DNA of 64,000 nucleotides from assembly GCF_026914265.1 (NCBI RefSeq), contig NC_069133.1:6383985-6447984 (forward strand), given 5' to 3'. The position numbers were made by a program, and so were the translations under genes. The notes beneath the pieces are model-generated. The model saw nothing but the letters and a program-made list of their open reading frames with translations, made no database searches and was not told where the DNA came from. The stretch's first letter is position 1. Every line of letters begins with the position of its first letter. Origin of the DNA: Mya arenaria. Taxonomy: Eukaryota > Mollusca > Bivalvia > Myida > Myidae. Shown here in pieces: positions 45,880-56,299 of this stretch.

Positions 45880-47345
45880 GCAGCACCCTACCCTGTTCTA
45901 CAGCACCTTGTCCCTTTTTTGAAGCTACCATTCCCTTTTCTGCAGCACATTGCTCCTCTTCTGCAGCACCCTGTCTCTCTTCTGTAGCACCCTGTCCCTC
46001 TTCTGCAACACCTTGCCCTCTTCTGCATCACCCTTGTCCCTCTTCTGCAGCACCCTGTCCCTCTTCTACAGCACCCTGTCCCTCTTCTGCAGCACCCTGT
46101 CCCTCACTTCAGCACCCTATCCTTCTGCAGCACATTGCCCCTCTTCTGCAGCACCATGTCTCTCTTCTGCAGCACCATGTCCCTCTTCTGCAGCACCCTT
46201 TCCCTCTTCTACAGCACCCTTTCCCTCTTCTGCATCACCCTTGTCCCTCTTCTGCAGCACCCTTGTCCCTCTTCTGCAGCACTCAGTCCCTTTTCTGGCA
46301 GCACCTTGTCCCTTTTCTGCAGCATCATGTCTCTCTTCTGCGGCACACTGTTCCTCTTCTGCAACTCCCTGTCCCCCTTCTGCAGCACTTGTCCCTCTTC
46401 TGCAGCACCCTGTCACTCATCTGCAGCACCCTGTCCCTCCTCTGCAGCGCATTGTCCCTCTTCTGCAGCACCCGTTCCTTCTTCTGCAGCATAATTTTCC
46501 TCTTTTGCAGCACCCTATCCCTCTTAATGTCCCTCTTCTGCAGCATCATGTTCCTCTTTGCAGCGCCTTGTCCCTCTTCTGCAGCACCCGTTCCCTCTCC
46601 TGCAGCACCATTTCCCTCTTCTGCAGCATCATGTCCCTCTTTTGCAGCACCTTGTGCCTCTTCTGCAGCAACCTGTCACTCTTCTGCAGCACAATGTCTC
46701 TCTTCTGCAGCACCCTGTCCCTCTTCTGCAGCACCCTGTCCCTCTTCTGCAGCACACTGTCCCTCTTCTGCAGCACACTGTCCCTCTTCTGCAGCACCAT
46801 GTCTCTCTTCTGCAGCACCATGTCCCTCTTCTGCAGCACCCGTTCCCTCTTCTGCAGCACCCTTTCCCTCTTCTGCATCACCCATGTCCCGCTTCTGCAG
46901 CACCTTGTCCCTCTTCTGCATCACCCTTGTCCCTCTTCTGCGGCAGCGAGTCCCACTTCTGGCAGCAGCGAGTCCGTCTTCTGCAGCACCCTGTCCCTCT
47001 TCTTCAGCACCCGTTCCCTCTTCTGCAGCATCCTTTCCCTCTTCTGCAGCACCATTTCCCTCTTCTGCAGCATCATGTCTCTCTTTTGCAGCACCTTGTC
47101 CCTCTTCATGTCCCTCTTTTGCAACATCATGTTCCTCTTTTGCAGCGCCTTTTTCCTCTTCTGCAGCACCCTAACCCTCTTCTGCAGCACCTTGTCTCTT
47201 TTTTGCAGCACCATGTCCCTCTTTTTCAGCACCTTGTCCCACTTCTGCAGCACCCTGTCCCTCTTCTGCAGCACCGTGTCCCTCTTCTGCAGCACCCTAT
47301 CCCTCTTCTGCAGCACCTTGTCCCTCTTCATGTCCCTCTTCTGCA
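45880..47345 (+). repeat. 21 bp minisatellite, about 65-70 units
   Basis: The unit is CTGCAGCACCCTGTCCCTCTT with point changes and occasional insertions or a short TCTTCATGTCCC interruption. Because 21 is divisible by three, all three plus frames (443, 493 and 301 codons) and several minus frames are open at once. The predicted peptides (for example SSAAPCP or VLQKRDR) are read-throughs of the repeat. No promoter, splice signals or flanking exon were recognised. Confidence 0.95.
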
Positions 47346-47554
47346 GGACCATCTGTTGTGTTTTTCATCGAAAGAGTGCATATCAATTACTAGAGCCAGA
47401 GTTAAGGCCTGTAATGTACATGTGCATATAATTTCATGCGAAATGAGAACCAAGTTCATTTGAACATTATGATGTGGATGCCCCTGCAGAAGAGGTAGAC
47501 AAAACACCACCAAGGTAATAAAGACTCAACCTAGGTTTCTAAAGCACATTTGCA

Positions 47555-47735
47555 GTGAAGCTGAACAGAGCTGTGAAAGTGGCCTAAATGTCTTCCTCTC
47601 ACCAGAGAGGTTGTTGGTTCGATCCCCATCTTTCTTATGGCCTCTCAAAAAGGACACAGTACTGTTTTCTGACCAGGACTCGAGAGTGATTGTATAATCT
47701 ATCAATTTCTGTCACAATCCGGCTTAAGTAAACTA
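47555..47735 (+). mobile_element. tRNA-derived SINE (degenerate A box, good B box)
   Basis: A GTGGCCTAAATG A-box remnant is followed by the B box GGTTCGATCCCC. A core then follows (GGACACAGTACTG, GACTCGAGAGTGATTGTATAA) that is shared with the SINE at 53,350-53,540. A V-SINE/RUDI-like molluscan family is possible. The SINE directly abuts the left end of the Pearl-like element at 47,735. Confidence 0.7.
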
Positions 47736-48840
47736 GAGCTATCACTGAAGGTGATTAATACCCCCGAACGCCGCCTCTCATTATGATTTATCATTGTATG
47801 AAGTTTTATGAAATTCCATCTAGTAGTTTTCAAGTTACTGTACGGACAAAAGTTTGACCAAAAAAATCACAGAAAAAGGCAATTACTCTGTAATTTGCTA
47901 AAATAGTGTTATGATTCATGTACACTGAACTCCTTCTCCATATGCTGTACCATTGTATAAAGTTTTATTACATTCTATCCGGTAGTTTTCAAGTCATGCT
48001 CAGGACAAGAAAAAAGTAACAAAGGGCAATAACTCTGTAATTGGCTGAAATATAATTGCGGTTCCTGTACACTGCACTACCTCTCATTATGATATATCAC
48101 TGTATGAAGTTTTATTAAATTCCATCCAATAGTTTTCAAGTCATGGTTCGGACAAGAGAAAGTAACAAAGGGCAGTAACTCTGTAATTAGCTGAAATAGA
48201 ATTGCGGTTCCTGTACACTGCACTCCCTCTCATTATGATCTATCATTGTAAGAAGTTTTATTAAATTCCATCCAATAGTTTTCAAGTTATGACAAGAAAA
48301 AAGTAACAAAGGGCAGTAACTCTGTAACTGGCCGAAACAAAGTTGTGGTTCTTGTGCATTGCACTTCCTCTCATTGAGCTTTACCATTGTATTAAGTTTT
48401 AATAAATTCCATCAATAGTTTGCAAGTTAATGTCTGGAAAAATATTTGACAGCAAAAAAACAACAAATAAAGGGCAATAACTCAGTAATTAGCTAAAGTA
48501 GAGTTATGGTTCTTAAACACTGCACTTCCTCTCATTGTGCTTTACCATTATATGAAGTTCCAATGAATTCCATCCAGTACTTTTCAAGTTATACTCCGGA
48601 CAAACAAATGTAACAAAGGGCAATAACTCAGTAATAAGCAAGAATAGAGTTATGGTTATTGTACACTGCACTTCCTCTCATTATGCTCTATCATTGTATG
48701 AAGTTTAATCCAATGCCATCCAGTAGTTTTTAATTATGCTCTGGACAAGGTAAATTGCAACGGACCGACCGACAAACTGACCGACCACAGGGTGACTCCA
48801 ATATACCCCCTTCAAACTTGTTGTCGGGGGTATAATAAGT
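47736..48840 (+). mobile_element. Pearl/Helentron-like element 3, seven core repeats of about 150 bp
   Basis: Left end ACTAGAGCTATCACTGAAGG then TTAATACCCCCG; right end CCGACCACAGGGTGACTCC then CGGGGGTATAATAA, giving subterminal ATACCCCCG/CGGGGGTAT complementarity. In between, blocks of the type ATTGTATGAAGTTTTATTAA, GTTTTCAAGT and AAAGGGCAATAACTCTGTAA recur seven times (near 47,793, 47,951, 48,089, 48,245, 48,387, 48,547 and 48,691). This flank-plus-tandem-core layout is that of Pearl elements in bivalves (named from general knowledge). No Rep/helicase gene is present. Confidence 0.75.
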
Positions 48841-48912
48841 ATAAACTTAAACAAGATGAACACACATCTAAACACATTGCTGTTGTCAGTAGAGTAAATC
48901 ACTCTTCACAAA

Positions 48913-48918
48913 TTTATT
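48913..48918 (-). terminator. Candidate polyadenylation signal of PBDC1
   Basis: AATAAA on the minus strand, about 590 bases after the PBDC1 stop. It is the first canonical hexamer I found downstream. Confidence 0.4.
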
Positions 48919-49506
48919 AGACAGGTATACATATGCTTTGGCGCATGTGACAAAATAATAGAAATGTTGCAGAACACTACGTAAATGAGTACTAGTACAT
49001 GAACATGTAAAAGATGGAATTGAGTTTAAGTGGTTTTAGGTCGTAACTGTTGTTTTTGCTTTAATCTTGAACTTGTGGGGTTGCTGATATAGTACAAAAA
49101 CACTTTCCTCAAGCTGGTGCACATGTCATCCTAACCTTGTAGAATGTACAGCAACACAAACAGTAGCCCACATGTGCCTTCAAGCAGTGTTTCACAACCG
49201 CTCTCACATCACTGGAGAGATACATGTGAGCAGACTCCTAGACATTCCTTGGTTAGTCGGATGTGAACTGGGAAGTTCACTCACAATAACTAGGCTGAAG
49301 ATTGCAACTGTACAACAGTTGAAAAATCAGACAATACAAACATAATGAAAAAAACGTTCATGAAAAGAAACCTTAGTCATCAACTGTAGCCCAGTGTAGC
49401 TTTGAGTCAATAGTAATAGTAGTAGTTAATAACTGATCAGTTATCTCCCTTTGAAATCAATTGTCCATTTGCACTGTTAATGATTCACATCACACACACA
49501 CTGTCG

Positions 49507-49595
49507 TCATGACGGCACATGTTTCTTTTGTAAGTTATCATTATGTCCCTCTCGGTTTCTTGCTATCTCTATTGCCAAAAACTGAATACGCACCA
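49507..49595 (-). CDS. PBDC1: PBDC1 exon 5 (terminal)
   Basis: The acceptor is TATTTCAG at 49,596-49,603. The exon begins with two bases that complete a split Val codon, encodes VRIQFLAIEIARNREGHN and tail, and stops with TGA (49,507-49,509). Confidence 0.88.
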
Positions 49596-52500
49596 CTGAA
49601 ATACGAATAAATAAATGAGAGATTAGTTTTGTACATATTATCAAAAGTCATTGATAGGAAATACGTAACTAAGCCTATACATTTGACACATTTCAAGAGT
49701 TTTTATATATCAAGGCTGTTCTTTATATCGGATAACTTAGATTTTGGCTCCATTTCAGGAGATGTAAAAAAAAATAAAATTATAATAACAAATATAATCA
49801 ATATATAATGTAACCTAACCAACTGTCTTATCAAGTATTGACAATAAAGTTTAACTATTAAAAACATATTAAATAGAAGGTTCTCTTTGAAAACAATCTC
49901 AAGTAATTACTAATAATAGAATCAACCAACCCATTGTCTGGTCTTCTCATTCAATAAAGGGGCATTACTCTTATTAACATAATAACATCCAGTCGCACAA
50001 CTTCCTACACACACGCACTTCAGTATGCAAAATTAACACAAGCCCTGCACTGGTGAAATGTCTTTCTGGCTTGCTCAAATTCTGAATTTTATATACCAGG
50101 GCCTGTTAAAGAATTTCATGCCAAGCAATACTCTAGTATAAGTATTCAGACTTGTTCATTCAAAAGTCTAATTGCAATGACTTGCCATTTGAAACAGATG
50201 AGTGAAGTTTCATGTAAATATTTTGAATGCTCTTTGAGTTACTGACAAGGCAGACATTAATACCAAGGACAGAACAAATGCTATCCTTTTTCTCCAGAAA
50301 CGGACAAGCTAATAGAACAATATAATACCAACCCAGTGTGGAGTTTTGTTCGGAAAATTCTTCACGACTATTGATTCTAATCAGGGTCCCCAGATTGAAG
50401 TCCTGAACTTGTTGTTGGTCATACTGCATACAAAACTTCCGCCATTTCTGAAATATTTGTAATGTTAATATATCATTATTTTCTGCAAGTTGTGAAGCTT
50501 TGGAACATTTTTAAAACCAAAAATGGTATACAAGCATAATATTATTATTTAACTACATGTATGATTTATTTATATTACAATAAAGTTAAATAAGTCTTGG
50601 ATAAACAAGTAAACTTAGGGAATTGTATTAAATCTACATGAAGCAGTCCTAGGCAGTTTCAGCTGTGCTATAGTAATTCAGACAAAGGAATTCATTTTCT
50701 AAAAGTTGTCCATAAAAGTATATTTTAGTTAAAAATTAATATCAAATTGAAAAGAACAGAGGCTTTCCTCTTACAAGATCATCACAAAAGCATAGACAAG
50801 TATTTTTTTTTTTTTTACGTTAACAAGGGACTTAACTCAATAATATATAAAGTCAGATTCATTAGCCTTTCAACACACTACACATAATTTGTCTCGGGCA
50901 GATTTATTTCTTGCTAATTTCATTTAATGCTACCTGGTATATTAAATTTTTGTTTGCCGACACCATCAATCAGACAATGATAAAAAGGCCATCACAAAAC
51001 ACCATTGTTTTTGTGTTTATTATCAGAGGGACTTAAAACTTGTAATTAGCAGGCATGTCAAAACTTCCCCTAGAACATGAAGGAAATGTGTACCTCTTTC
51101 TGCTCTGGAGTTTTCAAAAAGTCCACATCTAGTTCCTTAACATTTAAATCTGGAAATTCTCCACGGAAATGTTTGTAGATATCATCATCCAGTCGAGTCA
51201 GTTTCAAAACTTTGGGATCCACAGAGCTTATAAGCTGAAAGTAAAAGGATGGGGTTGACAAGGTCTTAATGAATGAATAGCTATCCCTGGGGCAAATATC
51301 TAGTATTATATCCCATGTGGCATAATATGTACATAAAAAAATACCTGCACAGGAAATCTGTGTGAAGTGAGTAAAATAAATATCTACAAGCATATATTAT
51401 TTATTTAATTTGGTCTGTTAAAGGCCTAGTTTAAGCTTTCTATAAGTGACCCTCCCACCCACCCCCAAAAAATAATCTTTGTACATTACTTAACCTCTGT
51501 GTATTAATCTTAATCTACTTGCCTTGATCCCTCTTATCGGATCTCCGATCAGAGTATCCTGCTGTGCAGTTTTCGAGGTTTTATTATAGAAATGGACCTT
51601 AATTGGCCCTGAGCGAATAAATTAGCAGGAGATGCACAGAAGGGGATTATCATGCAAAACAGTCCTTAAACTAGGCCTAAATTATAAATATTAATACTGA
51701 TAAAATAGTTTAGGGGGGAATAAAGTCAAACTTGATATGATTACAAGACATGTAGATTATCTAGTACACTTCACGCAGATACAACGTCATGAACATGTCA
51801 ACAAAACTTATTTTCAATGTCCCCCTACAAATTTTATTTGCTCATATCTTTGGTAATTGTAAAGGTATACGCTTGAAAATTTCGAGGTTGTTGAATGAAA
51901 ATATATAAACATAAATAGATATCAAGATTGGTTATTAGAAACGTTTTACCTACGACTCAAAATATTAATAGAGATAAGCATGAGTAAGCACAAATTCAAA
52001 TACTTCCAGTAAGTTTACAAAGAGGAAACAATATTGTTACCGGTATCTAAATCTGCATTATGATATCACAATCTTAAATGATAGTAGAATAAAATGCAGA
52101 CATTTCCCTTTTTATGAGTAGAATAAAATGCAGACATTTCCCTTTTTATGCGAGAAAATCTCGTCTCGATCATTGCCTTTGATTTATATTTCCACTTGAA
52201 GTAAAATTGTGGACTTTGTATCTAAAATATACAATCTTCTCAACACAGCAGGAATTATATGCCTCCCTGGAATTTACAACAGGGTAAAATTTTGAGCATA
52301 TAAATATAGTATGAATTTCAAAAAATGTCTTTGTGAAATGTCTTTATCTATTGTTGATTGGTGTACTCACATTACTGTAGGTCTCCGCATGATGGTAAGC
52401 TTTAACCGCCCACTGGTACTCCACATCAGCCTGAACATAAACATTAAATTGATTAGTGTCAATTATTTGTCGATAGTAACAGAACACCAAGAATTCATGT

Positions 52501-53701
52501 GTTGACATTCTAAGAGATGCTCCTTTTATTCACAGGTGAAGCACATATTTAATATGAATTTCTACAGAGCAAATGTGAAAGAAGCTATTACCTCCCTTTC
52601 CCGTTAGTTTTGTTTCAATTTATGTCTAAAAGCTACATATATAATGTATTTAATGTTAATAAATGTATGACAAAAATATTATTACATCATGCTCAGGTTT
52701 GAAAAACAGGCTGTATATTTAAATGACTACAAAGTATTTGTGAAGAAGTCTCTCTTAACTGTCAAACTTCCTAATCTGAGCTATAAGTAAACTTTGGAGA
52801 AGTCTCCCTAAACTGTCTTATTTCTTTTCCATCAGCTTAGCTAAGCAAGAAGTCTTTCTCTTTATAAACAACAGAAGACAAAATGACTTGATAGACATTT
52901 CTCTCTAATATTTGTACAATGGTTGAAATTAACACTTGTAGCCCTGCGCTGGTAAAATGTGTTTCAGGCTTGCTCAAATTTTGAACTATATACAGCAGGG
53001 CTTGTTCAAAAAGTTGATGCCAAGAATAGTAAATGAATTCGGACTTGTTCATCCAAAGTCCGATTTAGATGACTGTTTGTAACACTTCTCCTAGCTCCTT
53101 CACAATCTGGCTTCTTACTTGCTGTAAGTGTTATGATTTTTTGAATTTTTTAATTAATTTGTATGCATAAGTCAAAACTCAAATTATGGTTAATTGGCTA
53201 GAGATTACAACAGGAACGATACCTAAATTGCTAGCTTGTTTAGTCAATATGTTCAATATTTTTTCAAGAAATGTACATTTTCCTTAGAAGCTTTGGGCTA
53301 GGTTATTGAACATGTACATTGTGTAGGTTCTTAGGCAGTTAGCTTATGCTAATTTCTTTTAGCTTGATTGCGACCAAAGCTGATAGCTTATAGAATCACT
53401 CATCGAGTCCGTTTCCTGGGTAGAAACCAGTACTGGTGTCCATTTTGAGAGTCCATGAGAAAGTACCTGGGCTCGAACCCACATCATCTTGGGTGAGAGG
53501 CTGACAACTATACCATACCACTAGACCACGCTCACCTCTTGTACATGTAGGTTCTGATTAGGGGTTAGCATGATGTGTAAAGGCTATACATATAGAGACA
53601 CATTAGTCATACTTTACCCTGTTTTCATATTTGCTTGAATCATTTGTCAGTTGGGCTCCAATAGCCTGCAGTTCCGAGGCATTCAACGAGTCCAATGGCA
53701 T
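49507..53701 (-). CDS. PBDC1: PBDC1 homologue, ribosome-associated eEF1A chaperone family (five exons)
   Basis: Coding exons on the minus strand are 53,701-53,618, 52,430-52,371, 51,234-51,094, 50,447-50,333 and 49,595-49,507, joining in frame to 162 residues. All introns are GT..AG. Residue order: a short N-terminus (MPLDSLNASELQ), VEYQWAVKAYHHAETY, then LISSVDPKVLKLTRLDDDIY, KWRKFC, DFNLGTLIRI and finally RIQFLAIEIARNREGHN before a short tail, HVPS. This is the block order of human PBDC1 and yeast YPL225W/Chp1, known as a cotranslational chaperone for eEF1A. The protein is cytosolic, with no signal peptide or membrane segment. The acidic repeat tail of the human protein is absent, as in short homologues. 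The ATG directly follows a TTTTTAG that looks like an acceptor, so a 5' UTR intron upstream is likely. Confidence 0.9.
50333..50447 (-). CDS. PBDC1: PBDC1 exon 4
   Basis: Acceptor ATATTTCAG, donor GTTGGT. 115 bp, starts in phase 0 with KWRKFCMQYD and ends with the first base of a Val codon. The donor choice is fixed by frame with exon 5 and by family alignment. Confidence 0.88.
50448..51093 (-). other. PBDC1: PBDC1 intron 3
   Basis: AT-rich intron with a poly(T) run near 50,803-50,816. No nested element was recognised. Confidence 0.7.
51094..51234 (-). CDS. PBDC1: PBDC1 exon 3
   Basis: Acceptor TTACTTTCAG, donor GTACAC. 141 bp, phase 0 at both ends, with the highly conserved LISSVDPKVLKLTRLDDDIY. 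Confidence 0.9.
51235..52370 (-). other. PBDC1: PBDC1 intron 2
   Basis: It contains a perfect 37 bp-period duplication, GAGTAGAATAAAATGCAGAC..., near 52,080-52,149. No gene. Confidence 0.7.
52371..52430 (-). CDS. PBDC1: PBDC1 exon 2
   Basis: Acceptor TTATGTTCAG, donor GTGAGT. 60 bp, 20 codons, encoding ADVEYQWAVKAYHHAETYSN. Confidence 0.88.
53350..53540 (-). mobile_element. tRNA-derived SINE in PBDC1 intron 1
   Basis: On the minus strand, a tRNA-like head at 53,539-53,465 carries an A box (GCGTGGTCTAGTGG) and a B box (GGTTCGAGCCC) with normal spacing. A core follows with GGACACCAGTACTGG, then GGACTCGATGAGTGATTC, which is shared with the SINE at 47,555. The anticodon region is not a functional tRNA arm; the element is a tRNA-like pol III promoter, not a tRNA gene. 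A V-SINE/RUDI-like family is possible. Confidence 0.8.
53618..53701 (-). CDS. PBDC1: PBDC1 first coding exon
   Basis: 84 bp, 28 codons, donor GTAAAG. ATG at 53,701. A family-typical length before the VEYQW block supports this start. Confidence 0.75.
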
Positions 53702-54027
53702 CTAAAAATGACCATGAAAACAGTTTAATACAAAAATCAAAGCTAATAATTTCAAAAAACAACATTAAATCTTGTAAAAAAAATATCAAAGTTCATGAAC
53801 TATATTGTACAGCGAAGCGGAATTTGGAGCACTGTCATATCGAACCAAACATATGAAACAGGAAAACCCTAATGAGGAAGTCTAATTATAAGAGAGCCTA
53901 ACACCTTATCAAACCAAGTGTTTAAGGGCTGCACCTTTCCGCTCACCATCTTGAGGATCTTGTAAAATAACAAATGTTTTCTGAAAAGTTTAATATTGTG
54001 GTGATACACATTTAGTAACATTTAATT

Positions 54028-54112
54028 TAGTCATTCTAAAATGCAACCCAGGCTTCTTTTTTTAATGATGTTTAAACATTATTAAAAAAAAGAAGCCTGT
54101 ACAGCCAGTGAT
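54028..54112. mobile_element. Small hairpin MITE, AGTCATTCTAAAATGC family, copy 1
   Basis: A left terminus TAGTCATTCTAAAATGCA, then AGGCTTCTTTTTTTAAT pairing with ATTAAAAAAAAGAAGCCT. The right terminus is missing. It is related to 57,954-58,051. Confidence 0.7.
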
Positions 54113-54359
54113 TTTTTTTCTAACAATTTGACGCCGAATATCTGCCTTTTCACAATCGCCAAAAACGCTCAAAACTCCCAGAAATATGAAGAAAAATTCA
54201 CAAATCCCAAAAGCTATTTGTGAACAAAGTGTTTTTTCAATTAAATCGGCGTAAAAACTTGTAAAAGTTGTGTAAAACCTTGAAGACTTCAGTCGCAATA
54301 TTTACTGATCGGCGATTGCGAATTCGCATACATATAGAATACCGTATGACGGCTTTTAT

Positions 54360-55080
54360 CGGTAGAGTATAAAATCCGGCCCTATAAGGTCTCTACAAAG
54401 GCATAGGTAAGAAAGACACGGCCCTAGGATCTAACTCTTTTAATTCTTTACCAATTTCATAAAGATTGGTATTGTTGGAAAGAAGAAACAACCAGCTTTC
54501 AGTAAATGTTTTTGGTTTTTAATTTCTTACGTGGTAAATTGTGCGAATATTGTCTTAAAGTCGTCGTTGAAAATCGCGTAATATCGCACAGTGGCGCAGG
54601 TATGAAAAACACGGCCCTGGGGTTTTTAATTCTTAATTGATTTAATAAAATTTGGTATTGTTGTAAAGAAGAAACAACCAACTTTCAAAAAATGTTTTTT
54701 GTTTTTAATTCTGTGCGTAAAAACTCATGCTAATGTCATCTAAAAGTCATCGTTGAAAATTGCGTAATATCGCACTGGAGCGCAGGTATGGAAAACACGG
54801 CCTAGGGTCTAATTTTTTAATTCTTAATTAATTTAATAAAACTTGGCATCGTTGTAAAGAAGAAACAACCACCTTTCAGAAACTGTTTTTGGTTTTTAAT
54901 TTCTAACGTGATAAATTATGCTAAAATGGTCTAAAAGTCGTCGTTGAAATCGCGTTATTTCGCACAGTGGCGCGGGTATGAAAAACACGGCCCTATGATT
55001 TAGATAATTTAATTCTTTATCAATTTAATAAATTTCGGTATTGTTGTAAAAGAGAAACAACCACCTTTTATCGATATCCA
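54360..55080 (+). repeat. About 190 bp tandem repeat, four units
   Basis: AAAACACGGCCCTAGGGTCT-like blocks recur at about 54,415, 54,607, 54,795 and 54,985. Each is followed by TTGTTGTAAAGAAGAAACAACCA and GTCGTCGTTGAAAATCGCG. Moderately diverged and non-coding. Confidence 0.9.
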
Positions 55081-55381
55081 ATCAAGTAGACGCACGATCC
55101 TAAGTCAAGCGCTGGCCGTAAAACGCTTGGTCACACGGAGCAAAATGACACAGAAAAATTTGTAAACAAATTGATATTTATCAGCAAAATGTCAAGAAAT
55201 GGCAAGTATTAGCAGAAAAAGATAAAAAAGATCCACGCTGCCAACAATATTTTCCGCCTTTTTTGTTGACAGTTTAATTTCATACAGGAATAGGAAGTTG
55301 AATTTGTAAATCAAGAATCTACAATGCTGTTATTTGTAACTCTTTGCATTTAATAAATATGCAATAATCAAAGTTTCATTG

Positions 55382-56288
55382 CAGGGTTCGAATTTAGACT
55401 CGCATACTCGCAAAATGCGAGCGGCATTTGCAAATTGCAAGTGACTTTTATTCATGCTCGCAAAATTTTGCGAGTGTTTTATTCTAGACCACAAAATGTT
55501 AAAAGGAAAGTAGAATAAACATGAACTTAACCTTGCTATGAAGTCGATTGTAAACAACCTATAAGTGGCATGTTTACACTACCAGTTAAGAGACGCTCTA
55601 GTAAGTTTTCAAAAATAGAACAAATACGGAAAAGGCCGAGTTTTATCTCGAATCTTTCCGGGGATGCTCCGAGACGTGCATAATACAAAGTGAAAACAAA
55701 TGAATTGACATGACGTAATCACCCAGCTCAATCATTGGCTAAATTTAGCGCTTTCGCGCAGTATACTTAAACCCCATCAACCTTTGAATATATCCGCTCA
55801 ACTGTCAAAGTGAATAGACTTCCGATATATTTTACAGTCCAAAGCATCCACGCTACATTTACTGTTGCTTTTATTTATTCTAAATTTATACTGTTATTGT
55901 TTTTAATACTTATAGACTTAATCAGTTAATGAAATCTGTAGCGTTCTCGCCGAATGGGAATTACCCGATGGCGAGGGTAAATATACCCCCCTCAAAGTGA
56001 ACAATGTCAAATTATTAGACAGCTTTGTTATCAAAAAGCGGCCAGCATCCGATGACTCATCTGTACCCCCCCCCCCCCCATAAGAAAAAGCCAACTACAA
56101 TTTAAAGTAGTCGAGTCACTCAATCCTTTTAATATTTATAATATGTCTTAGTTGTAAATATCTACTTTAATTAGACAATATTATAAGGGAATAAAGAAAA
56201 TAATAAAATTGCAAGTTGATTTTTTATTTTGTGAGTTGCCTCAAAAAGCACTCGCAAAATTGCTCCTCAAAGTTAAATTCGAACCCTG
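55382..56288. mobile_element. 907 bp hAT-like inverted-repeat element
   Basis: The ends CAGGGTTCGAATTTA and TAAATTCGAACCCTG are exact 15 bp inverted repeats, with further shared GCAATTTTGCGAGTG motifs inside both ends. CATTG is duplicated directly outside (55,377-55,381 and 56,289-56,293). The CAGGG start is typical of hAT elements, and a 5-bp target fits hAT5-type insertion (inference). There is no transposase. A poly(C) run lies at 56,067-56,079. Confidence 0.8.
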
Positions 56289-56299
56289 CATTGTTGTCT

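Noticed and set aside
45843..47463. Long Ser/Pro/Cys-rich or Leu-Gln-rich proteins (301-493 codons)
   Set aside because: Several overlapping frames on both strands are open because the repeat period is 21 bp. No splice signals or gene context were found.
53465..53540. Functional tRNA gene on the minus strand
   Set aside because: A and B boxes are good, but the arms do not form a proper cloverleaf and the sequence continues into a SINE core, so it is a SINE promoter.
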